Below, one piece after another: positions 37,801 to 50,400 of a stretch of 64,000 nucleotides of DNA. Each line of letters begins with the position of its first letter. Positions within the stretch are counted from its first letter, which is position 1. Under the pieces are notes generated by a model. It had not been told where the DNA came from. It searched no databases and was given only the letters and a program-made list of their open reading frames with translations. The translations under genes were made by a program, and so were the position numbers. The stretch is from positions 30,073,536 to 30,137,535 of the forward strand of contig NC_067198.1 in the NCBI RefSeq assembly GCF_000699445.3, read 5' to 3'. Origin of the DNA: Schistosoma haematobium (lineage: Eukaryota > Platyhelminthes > Trematoda > Strigeidida > Schistosomatidae).

Positions 37801-40800
37801 ATTTGTTTAATCTGGTTAGCGGTATCTAGCGTGGTTATTTTTTACAGGATGGGGTTGCCGACCCCATGCCCAACCCTCCTCCTTTACACGGGCTTGGGAC
37901 TGGCAGTAACCCGAAAAGAGCTACAGGCGGAGTTCGTGTTGATCAAGCGTTACTCAATATTTATATTCAAAAGAAAATAAGTTACAGACACTTAATGATA
38001 GGGTGAGCAATTAACATACATATGATCATATAAAAACAGTCAGGGTTAATAAGCGAACGATGAACAAGGTGAAAATGTGACTTGGGAAGAATGAATAAAC
38101 TGGTCTGTCCAGAAGCTAGAATAACCTACATGGATTTGACACAGTATCAGCCACTACAGTACTATTGGTATGATATACAAATTGTTAGACCATACATTTT
38201 CAATAGACTAATTAATTAATTGTTTTATTAATTTATGGGATTGAAGTTGGTAATAAATGATAATTGCTTACTAACCTGTTTATTCGACCATTTAACAAGA
38301 GATGAAACACATGATGAATTAATTCTATCATTATTTGAAGACTTATTTGTAATAAGCTTATCAGGTGTTGGAATTAATAGGCTTGCATTACGTAATGCCA
38401 GAAATGCGAATTCCATACTCGGAGACGATAATAATGTATCATCCACTTTTGACTTGGTGACCTAAAAAGTGGGAACAAAAATCATATAAAGTAAGCACAC
38501 ATACATGAATACTTCATACTAAATAATAAATTATAACATTACACTTTTTCTGGACAAAAAGTCTCTGAGCAATAAAAGCCATCGCCAATATAAATGAAAC
38601 TAAACAATCCAACTCGTTAATCATATACAAGTTCTCACAGTGAATAACTTTTGATCATAATTATATTATGTAAGAACTAAGGACATGATCAAGTCTCCTA
38701 CACCAAAATACGTCGATTGGTTTTTTAAACTGTAAATTAATACATAAAACAACCGAGTGTGGGTAAACCACTGTGTTAAAGTGAGCAAATTTAGCGCAAC
38801 TTAACGAACAACACAAATCCACTTTTCTTAAACAAACAAACGTGTGATACATAAAGAAGCTGAAAGCGAATTAACACTAAAAGTTGAAGAATGATAAACT
38901 TCTAACAAATTATGTAATCATTTTCAAACAAATTTACCATCAGACCAATGATTGCTTACAAAAGAAACAAAGGTGATTGATAAGTTTATGCCAAAGATGT
39001 GTTACGCCTATTCAGCCACTGACAACTGCAACACATGCATTGATAGCTGGAAGGCTAGGAACAGCGTCACATCAGTCACCGAAGTCACTTACTGTAGATC
39101 TGGGACGTGTAGGCAGATTTAAATTTCTTGTTTAGAGATTTCAAGTTATAAAAGGCATAACTAGTGGCAGTGATGCAATTAAATTTATCGTATATTTTCT
39201 TTCCAACTTTAAGTTATAATATTATCGTATAATTTTTATCTCTTCGATTCCATTCATTATTTTCGAATTAAATTTCTTATGTTTAATTGTTTACTATTAT
39301 TGATAAAATTATTTCGACTTTCTTAGTTTCTGTTTAGTTGGTTTGCTTCTGTGTTAATATGAAATTCGGCCCACTGAATTGATGGAAATTCACACGAGAT
39401 ATACTACGATGTTTATGATCTATTGACTAACTGAACTAGCTAGTTTGTTTTACTTTGAGAATAACCAGTGGAATGTATTAATTAATCATTTTAAACAAAA
39501 ATTGAAAATTACTATGATTAAAATCTGCCAAGGAAAACATTATTATGTACACACTGTAATGCCTGATGAAAATAATTGAGATTTTTTAGTTTCAGTAAAC
39601 TAATAAAATACATCATAACTATCGTCACAGTTACCATTATAGGCGGAAATTCAGTTAATTTTAACGAGGAATATCTGGGTATTTTTTCATAAAATTTCCG
39701 AAGTTATCAAGTATTCACTTTGAGGTTAATGTACATAAAAGAAAGATAAGTATTGCTGAACTGACCTGTGGATTCACAGAAGCAAGTGATAATTTACGAA
39801 ACGAACCAGAACCAAAGGTTGCAACAATACATCGTTTTCTTGATTCCATATTCCAAAGTGATAAATTATGTGGACTAAATTTTCGAAGGAAATACGAAAA
39901 CTTTGCGAAATAAATCATTTAAACAAAGAAATTACAGTAAAATACTACAGAATGAGGAGTATACATGAATGAAACTTTAGTTTATCCAGTTATCTGTAAC
40001 TGAGAAAGTTAGTTAGACACAGTTAATAAAGCTGTAGTTTTTCAGATTAAAAGCAAGTCACAGAAAATAGAAACCACAATAAAAAAGTGGAAATAAAGCA
40101 ACTGAAACAATGAAAAATCAATTATTTAATTACATAATGAAGATTAAATGCAACTATACTATAGGTCAGTATTAATAATTGGCGCTGTCAGTAGGGACGT
40201 CATGATTGACAAAATTTTTGAACGATTTAAGTCACAAATCAATGGTTTCAACATATCTTAAGCTTCATATATTTCAGACTTTCTTCAACTTGTTTTTACT
40301 TTAACTGGCACGGTTAAACGTGAATGTAAATAACCAGTGATGTGTATTGTTAAGGTGTTTTTATTTACATCCTAGTATGAGCAAGCACTTAGAAAAGAAT
40401 TAACTCTGTAAAATAATACACAAACTCCATGTTCATTGTTCATTGCTTAAGCTGGTAGACATTTTTTTCAATTCGGACTGTAAGCTTTACTTTAAAAGAA
40501 TATTAATAACGGCACTCATGCATCTGCTAAGTCTTGTACATAATCTTATTTTTTGGCGGAAAGACTCTAGGCTACAAGAGGATCCATTGAAATAGAGGTC
40601 ATTTGTCGATAATTAAAAACCGGAGTAGTTACTTTTGATAATCTCAACACTAAACTCATACATTTGTACAGGAAATCGTATAACAATTTAACTCACTAAT
40701 GTGATCCACTAAATATAACAAGCTGAACCGTGCGAAATAGCTAAGTCCAATTTGTTAGAAACAATTATAAGCTACAATAAAAATACATCGAGTTTTATTC

Positions 40801-43800
40801 TGTTCAGTTGGAAAATCCTGTGTCAAACTAAGCAACGTTTCAAGTTACACATCAAACATAATACGACTTCAAAATAAGCAAAAAAGGTTATAAGCATAAA
40901 CGATCTAGTATACAGATCTGAACATGAACGGAAGCAATTCCAAAGAAGTAAAATGTGTCACATATACCCAACAATTATAACAATAATGTAACATACCTAC
41001 CAATGCAACTTTATACAACATTCGGCAAGACGAAACCATAGACGAGGATTTCTCGGATAAATACGAACAAGTTGTGATAGTGTAGAAAATGCTTCTGAAG
41101 GTCTGTTAGTGAATAACAAGTGTATCCCATAATTATAAATTAATTCGTAATGTTCAAGTAAACTGGAGACATGTAATGGAATCTGAAGTAATGAATTTTA
41201 GAAATAAAACATTAAAGTATGCTTTGATTACTGAACGTATTAATTCACATTTTTAACCTTTATCAAAATCAAACTGAACACTTTATTCATTGTCTGACAA
41301 ATTTCAATGATATAGCCACAATATCTGAGGATTGTCATTGGATGCGTATATAAACTCGTACAGAAACAATTAAATTTAATCCACTAGTAATAAACTGTCG
41401 GGGATGCTAGATCCCCAGAAATCACTTGGTAAGTCTCATTTTTGTAATTTTATTTCGGAAATTTCAATTTCTCGTTTGAGCGCCAAAAGGACCCATTCTT
41501 ACATTCGGATTGTATTTCCCACCTAGAAGGACCTGAATTGTCATTTGGCTCGTTGCCCCTTTTAATATACTATTTTGTGACGTTTTTCAAGAACCTTTTT
41601 ATGCTATGTATATACACTTGAGTCGTGTGCTTGCTCGTTCGTGTTTCTGGCTGCTTGTTGAATGTACCTTTCTCTCATCTGAACCTGGTCTTCTCCCCCT
41701 AGTTAGTAGGGCTGGGGTGCATTGAAATAGTCTAGCTTTTCTTGTAGTTGTGTTGCTGATCCTTCGTTCCGTTCACCGACTTTAGGTGATCTCGTAATCT
41801 CTTCAAACATAGCATAAACACAGAATAGCTTTTATAAATTTCATTTCTGCCGACATTTTTTCACAAATCTCAAAACCAACATGGCTTCTACTTCACTAGA
41901 TGTAGTTAATCTTCGCAAACATGCAGATGGAGTTGAAAAAGTGTAAATATACTCCATCGCTTAGTTTAACCACAAGGATAACGAATTTAAAATAAAAAAG
42001 TAGTGCAGTGACTTCACGAATCGAAATAAAAACATTAGTGTTTAGAATCACCAATCTGTTATTTTTTTAAAAATAAAAAAAAGTTTCGTTCCTTCAATTT
42101 ATCAATAGTTACTCAAAACCCTTAAGATCCAAAAGTCGCTATAGTTTACGGTTAATAGTAAGAAATTGAATAAGTTTATGTTTCAAGTGACTTCCAAAAT
42201 AATTCAAAAAATATATAAATACATATTTCCCAGTATGTCGTATTTCAAAAATAATTGCAAACCAGTGGGATCCATTTGATAGTGACAAAGAATCATAGAC
42301 TATATAAAAATATGGTCATAATACAAGTTACTTTGCATCATTGTTTCCAGAATGCAATAAAAGACTGACTCAGTGGTTTACTCAATAGACTTTCAACCCA
42401 ATTGAGTTACAGGTCCAAACTCTTAACCTGGTTAGTATCATCACTACCAACCGAACAATCAGAGTGGTTTAAAGCTGGGTAAAGGAAGCTGTACTTGGCT
42501 ACAGAGCAGAATCACAGAGTTTTTACTACAGTTATGATTTGAAAGTGTGTTAAATGGAGGGGTCACAAAAACAGGAACACATCAAACATTTATATAAGTG
42601 GTTAAAAGGTTGAGATTAACTTTTTGATTACGATCAATTAATTGATTAAAGAATGATCTTCACCTGGTTACTAATTCATTATGCTCCAGTGATTGACTTG
42701 TTTTTTTTTCACTAACAAACAAAGTGATAAATGCTCTTACCTGGTTAAACAATTCAGAATATTCAATAAAAGAGGAGCAACCATTTTGATGATTGAGTAA
42801 ATAAGACACATTTTTTTCTTCTGAATGTACAGCAGTTTTGATTGTTTTGTCGATTTGTTTTAAAGCATGACGAAGTTGTACCAAACCAGAGGTACATCGA
42901 CCAGTGCGATGATGAATCAAGGAAAGATTATTCTTTAAAATAACAGACTCCCAATCATGCATAGCAGTTGAATTATAAGAAGGTGATGGCATGGAAATAA
43001 GCAATTTGACGGCATCACTATACTGACCCTGTGAAACGGATAAATATGCGTAAAAACAGTCATCACAAGTGATGAACAGTTTATTTATTTATTAGCACAC
43101 GGTAAGAACTTAATAATAAACGGTAATAAATGGAAAAAAGATCTCAGTAAATATAAGCGTAAATATATACACCTCTTGATCTATTAGAGAGAAAATTAAA
43201 TAAAACATGGTATTACATTTGAAGTTTTTAACTACAGATTTGAGCAACATAAAGAGGACATGCTCAGTTTGAAAAGTGAAATCGGTGTTTGAAGACTTTA
43301 GGTCGCATAGTAGAAATTGGTTTCATTAAAGAATATAAATCAGCTTTACATCATCTTTTAAAATCTTGACACTGAAATGCCATGGATCTTTTTTAAAAAT
43401 TTCGTTCGGCTTCTTTTAGTTGGTTATCACTACTAGTGTAATTTGTATACTGCATTCAATTATTTTCTTGATGTTCCAGATGTGTATTAATTGAAATTAA
43501 TTGGCATCTTGAACCAATGTATACCTGCGCTAGTTACAAAATATTACTCAGCAGTGTGTTGGTTCAATTTACCAAATCTCACAACAAAAGAACTAAACGA
43601 AGAGATTAACAAAGCAAAATACGAAAGGATGAAAATAGTGATATGAGTTACCATGGAGAAACGAATATTCTAGAACGAAGAGTACGGGACGATAATTAGT
43701 TAGAGATTTAGATGAATAAAAGAAACTGTACCACGGAATACGATTCCGAAACATATCACCTAAAGTTTATCTGTGTATGTAACTTGATAACTACGCGAAA

Positions 43801-46429
43801 ATTTCAGAACACTAGCTTTTAATCACGTATACATAAAGGTTAACGATACTAGATGAAATCCTAAATTGAAGTCATTCAGTGATGAAGAGTTCAGTGTATA
43901 AACAACGAATTTACACACTTTTCAATTGGAAACACTTCGTTTATTTAATACGTTTACACGTATTTCCGGTATAATGTGAGTTTGATACCAAGTGTATACA
44001 TTTATATACTTGAGGCATGGTTTTATATGAGAGCAAATGATACATTCACAGTTAACCATGCATAGGTGTATTATAAGGGATATTAGTATCTGTTGAATTA
44101 AATACATTGAGAACTACTGGTTAATTAGTCATAAGTAATGTAGTACCGGGAATATATGTGCATCTGTCCAAGTCGCCATAACATAACACAGCGGAATTAA
44201 ATTATCAAGACAAATGCTAAAGTAGCAGAAGTAGTAACATCATCAATGGCAACAGAAAATAGGCATGCACAATGTTATTCAAGAGGTGAGAATATATTCG
44301 TGGAATAAAAAGCGAGGTAATTTTGGAACTTAAGATCTAAAGAAAGACAAAGAATGAATGACTCTACGTCATCACAAATGATTTTAAACCATGTCACTTA
44401 ACATTTCCAAACACTGGCTATCACAATCTTACAGAACTCGTATAAGCAGCATGGATCTACCTACATAGTAGCTCAGACCAACAATAAATGATTGGATAGA
44501 CTGATACCACGTTTTGGTTTGGGCGCTCCTAACTTTCTTTCAGTCTATTGTTAAACTAGTTAACATTGAGCGTCATGGTAAAGAGTAGTTTGACGTATGT
44601 TTTGTGTTGTGGGAGTAGGTTGGAAGAAAGCTAGAGGCGGTCAGACCAAAAGATGGCACAAATCCATGAAGTCACTGACAAGTGGACTGAAGCATGTTGG
44701 TAGGTGTAGACTAACTGGTTGGGATCCGCGAGACGATAGCAACCGATGGTTAAAGACCTTGAATGACATGGCTCGAAATCGTTTGCAATGATGCAGGTGC
44801 ATCCACTCTTTGTGTTCTCTCAAATTCTAATCTTCTGAATTATTCATGTCCCTTTTTTCTCTTTCCAAATTTATTTCAGTGGATTATACTCCTTGAATAA
44901 CATCTTCAAACCCTTAATGTTTCCGATTACTGCTTATACTTTTACTACCTCTACCACTGTGGGATTTGAATTGACAATTGTATCTCTGTGCTAATGTGTT
45001 ATGGCAACTCGAACTGATGTACGTACGTACAAAGTTCTACGTTGTTACTGACTGACTGATGTTTTAACCATCTATCTCATTCGATGACGATTCATAGTCT
45101 CATCAAGTAATTTGGACTTTTACTTGTTAGCTTGGGTCTAACCTCAACATTATTCATTCAACGGTCTCAACATAAATAAGCAATCCTTTGAAGGAATTTA
45201 TCATTAAACACTGGAAACCTACAAATATCTTTTTTGCCTAGAGGTTACATTTCACAACTATAAAGTAAGATAGATTATTATTTTATTTTATTTAAACACA
45301 AATGTTGGTACAAAGAGGCACCAAATAGATATGCGCCACATAAATCATTCGATTTGTGTGAGGGCTGTGATACTGTCCGGGTGCCCAGACCGAAGCAGGT
45401 GGTTCTCTTAGGGGGTCACACCCGGAGCCTTTGACCTTAAGGTCTGACCCACAAGGCAGTGTAGCAACGTCAGGGGATGCAGTCACATGGTAGCCGGTGA
45501 CCAACGATTAGTTCGTACGCCATTTGTTCCTGCAGAATACTGGAGCCCATGTGCACCATTAGTTTGGAATCCGATTAAAGCGCCGGACATTCGCTTTTTG
45601 TCCTCTCGATTTCGTAAACAACACCCCCGCCACGAGAAGGCAGTGAGTAGGACTTCCCTGGCAGAGGCTGTATACACATGGACATGTGAGAGCATTTCAA
45701 GAGGGAGGGCGGGCCCACCCCACTCTAGGCCATACCAAGGCGTTTGGGGGCAAAGGAGTTTAACATGTGCACGAGTCATTGGGTGTTACGAAACCCAAAG
45801 ACGAAGTGAAGGTAAAGGTTCGGCTTATCCGGACTGAGGTGAGATCATGTTGTCTTGCTCATACTTTCCAAGTTGCGAGCAGCGGGAGCATCGCCGGCCC
45901 GTCCCATGACGTAGACATGTGACCTCATGTTGTGTGCACCGTCGGGGCGGAGCAAGAGCGTACACGTTGAGACCCGAAAGATGGTGAACTATGCTTGTGA
46001 GGGTTGAAGCCAGAGGAAACTCTGGTGGACGACCGTAGCGATTCTGACGTGCAAATTGATCGTATAACGTGAGTATAGGGGCGAAAGACTAATCGAACTA
46101 TCTAGTAGCTGGTCCCCTCCGAAGTTTCCCTCAGGATAGCTGGCATTCTGAGAAATACACGGTTTTATCCGGTAAAGCGAATGATTAGAGGCATTGGGGA
46201 GAAATCATCCTCAACCTATTCTCAAGCTTTAAATGGGTGAGAAGCTTAACTCGCTTAATTGGAGTTTTGCATTGAATGTGAGTGCCAAGTGGGCCATTTT
46301 TGGTAAGCCGAACTGGCGCTGTGGGATGAACCAAACGTTCGGTTAAGGTGCCTTACACGACGCTCATGAGATACCACAAAAGGTGTTGGTTGGTCTAGAC
46401 AGCAGGACGGTGACCATGGACGTCGGAGG

Positions 46430-46463
<34 letters not shown>

Positions 46464-47421
46464 TCAACCAGCCCTGAAAATGGATGGCGCTCGAGCGTTG
46501 GACCTATACCAGACCGTTGCTGTAAGCTGGGCCTATGCTATGTGAGGGCAAAGTAAGATAGAACGAATTGCTGAATACAATATTCATCGTTTGGTTGGGA
46601 TAGTTACATCTCTTACTACTGATATCCTTAACACTAAACATTCATGAAACGACTGAAGGGAATAAATTTACTATCAAATAACATTTTATGATATCTAATG
46701 TCCAACAAAATTATAAGTGTTAAACATCAGGTATAAATGAGTTAATATACTAAGTTTTAGGTATACTTATTACATAAAGCAATAAAAACGATTGTTTTTT
46801 CTGTTTGACAGACCTATAGACCTATAGATAAATATGCCAAACGACGATGAATAGGTTGAAATTTAGAAGGAGAAATTTTATCAAGCTTGTCACTGCACTT
46901 AAAAAAATGGTAAATATCAATGAAGCCAATTTCAAAAAGATATTTGTGTACACTTTCCTGAGTTAGCCGTGAAAAATAAATCTTTTTAGACTTGTAAAAA
47001 CAAATTAAAAGAAATCAGTCGTGCATATTGTGAAAACGATGCGTATCATCAGTGGACAGGATATTAATAATAATGATAACTGCAGTTATTTATATGTAGG
47101 AGAAAATGATTAGAAAGACTAATAATACAGACTATCAAATTTATCAGTCATCATAAAATAGGCAAACAGAAACTGTTGAGCAATGTAACAAATAGTGATT
47201 TTATTAAGAACAAAGCCAAATAAATTCAAGCAATTTAACTGTAACAAGTGAAATTATTTCACAATTAATACTAACTATATTTATATACCCAATGATATAT
47301 CATAGAATAGATAATTAAATCAACTACTATTTAACATATCATTTAGGTGAACTATTATTCCGGCAAAAAGAAAGATTAATATTACTCAGAGCTAATATTG
47401 TCGAGTGTTAGTAAGGATTTA

Positions 47422-47474
<53 letters not shown>

Positions 47475-50400
47475 TTGCTACAACTGTCAGAGTGAAGAGT
47501 TCCAGTGAATTGAAAGCATGGTGTTGGCAGAACATACTTAAAGATGCAAATGGAAGATTGAAGGTGATGTATAATGTATTATATGAATACTTCGTAACTT
47601 GTAATAAACATATTCTTCCTGCCTATTGTCGTGTTTTACAATGCCAGATTAATTCTATAAATATCTCTTATCCAGTAGTTTGACGGTAACATAGGGACAA
47701 ACATGAATATTCTAATTCGAAACGATGTTGAAAGGTTTCAGAGCTGGTGGGCCAATACATATTATCGTGGGTTCCTTGAAATTCGGTGATTCATTACCTA
47801 ATATTTATAGGTGGCTCTATTTAATAGCCAAGTCAACAGCGTAGAACTTTGTACGTACGTACATCAGTTCGAGTTGCCATAACACATTAGCACAGAGATA
47901 CAATTGTCAATTCAAATCCCACAGTGGTAGAGGTAGTAAAAGTATAAGCAGTAATCGGAAACATTAAGGGTTTGAAGATGTTATTCAAGGAGTATAATCC
48001 ACTGAAATAAATTTGGAAAGAGAAAAAAGGGACATGAATAATTCAGAAGATTAGAATTTGAGAGAACACAAAGAGTGGATGCACCTGCATCATTGCAAAC
48101 GATTTTGAGCCATGTCATTCAGTTTAATAGTAAAAGTGCTACAAAAAGATAATATGATTGTATTATATGCATTTGAATTATTAAACAGTAGTATTAGTAC
48201 AGAAAAAAGTGAATATAAAATGTAACAAACCTTCAAAAAAGCTAGCTGAGCTTGAAGGAAATACACAGAATTTCCAGTAGACCACACAATATTAGAACAA
48301 TGATCAGTGTCACTTTGAGAATCCGAATATGTGGGATTTTCTTTTTTTTTCTCTTCCAGACAATTTTCACCCACATCGTCAGGCGTAATTTTGACTTCGG
48401 TGGAATTTTCTTCAAAATCAGTATTCTTTTGAAGAGAGTTGTTATTTGATATCGAATAACTTTCTGATATGAATATGTTTAATTCGGATTCAGCTTCATT
48501 TAAACGTCCTGTTAGCAAACATGCTCGAATGTAGTAAAGTTGTATTGGTTTTTGAATTCCAATTAACATAGACAATGCATTACTACTGAGATTATGTGAA
48601 TGACAGCTGGTATTTTCAGATGGAGGATTCGATGACAGGCTTGCTGTTTCTGACATCACTGACGCTGTATTAAGACATAAAATCCAGTAGTCTATAAAGA
48701 CGAAATTTGAAAACCGATATATCACAATATATGATTACTATATCTAGTCATATACAATACGTTTAAGTAACAAAAAGAGCATCAACTTGACACAGAACGA
48801 AATTCTTAATCTTTTTAGGAGTGCCGATAGCAATCCTGATTACACCATATATATGAATGGAAATCGTTGTTAACTCATTAGAAGAAACTAAGAGAACTGT
48901 GAAGTCTACATTGGACAATAAATATAATAAACTTCACCATTAAATTTGTTATCAATGTGTAACTTTTCCAGTCTTAGCTAAAGCATGAGGCAATACATGT
49001 ACTCCCAAACTACTGATTGCCACTTAAGTGAATAAATCAAGCTTTATACAGACATTCTGGTTTAAACTATCCTATTACTGGGTAAAGCTAATATTCAGTA
49101 TAAAACGAATGCTTATCGATATGGTAACAAGAAAAAATGATTACGTTACGCTAGTTTTAGCGCTATACTGGAGTAACACATTGACATGAGGAAAACTGGA
49201 GAAAAAGCAAACACGTAAAAATGGCAATGCCAACTGAAATAGGGAAAACGAAATGATAAGAGATAGAAACAGTATTGTGTATAGATCCCAGTACACAGAA
49301 AGCCAATTGGTGTAACTCAGTGACTAACTATGTGCTTTATATAACATTTATCTGTTCAAATAATAGTCTATCAAACAGAATTTGAACCAGTAACAAACTG
49401 ATAAGTAAATTCACGCTTAGTATTATTAATTTCTCTATATATCAAAGCAAAAAGTTAAGTACCGTGACATAATTGCACTAAATTCCATCAAATACTTTTG
49501 AGAAGACAAGACAGACTCGAATGAATGGAGTTAGAAAATATATATATATATATGAACACAAAACTGTTGAAAATTAAAGGAAAAATAAGTGGATTGGCAC
49601 CAAACAACAGTGCTGCATAAGGTCATAAAACAAGCCATAGAATTAAGGTGTAGAATTAGAGAAAGCCAACAGGTTATCTTCATGTCACACAGGATTGCTA
49701 AATAAAAAACGTCATAATAGTAAAAAAGATACAAATTTTTATATATATAAATTCTACCACTTACCACAAAGTTCAAAAACACGCTCCATCCGAAACAACC
49801 TTAAAGAAACTTCCAGCCAAAGAAGCACGATACGTCGACATAGGTCAGTATCGTTTGATGGTGTAAGGTCTATTGTTTGTATCAAAGTAGAAGATTGATC
49901 AATGCATGTCGGAGACTGAAAGTTTAATTGAGTCTCATTTAAGTGCAATGTCTTACTATATGCGGATTCCAAGTTTGATGGGATACCAAGGCAGTTAGCA
50001 AGAAGTTTTTCAGCCTGAGCATACTGATGTTGATAAAATAATACAACAGCGTAGTTGTACAGTAAGTTTATCATAACAGAAGATCTCGATATAAACTGAG
50101 GTGCAGTATTCGACAACAGATCTTTAGAAGTATGAGGTTCATCTGAACGACCTGAATTATGTCTACTTAAGACTGTTTTATTAATATAGTCATCAAGATT
50201 CATTCCTTCAACAGTTGCAATTCTTTTCAGATCAGAAATATATTGTTCACTCTGCGAATAACGTGAATTATATACAAACGATAATAGTGCCTTATTTATC
50301 TTTACCTGTGATGAAGAAAACAATAATGTATGATTATGTCCAAGTAAGATGTGTAAGATATGGAACTAATTAACATGATTGTAAACTAACTAAACTAAAC

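Larger units (their letters stand above)
45262..46562. mobile_element. Chimeric retro-insertion: LINE derivative plus inverted 28S rRNA, 13 bp TSD
   Basis: AAAGTAAGATAGA lies at 45262-45274 and at 46550-46562. Between them is a minus-strand LINE-derived element (about 45275-45749, 3' end on the left with TTTATTTTATTT) joined directly to about 800 bp of 28S rRNA in sense on the plus strand. One TSD encloses both, so they entered together. It lies in the CNOT10 intron between exons 3 and 4. Confidence 0.85.

Noticed and set aside
46255..46467. Minus-strand 70-codon protein
   Set aside because: It is antisense to the 28S rRNA fragment.
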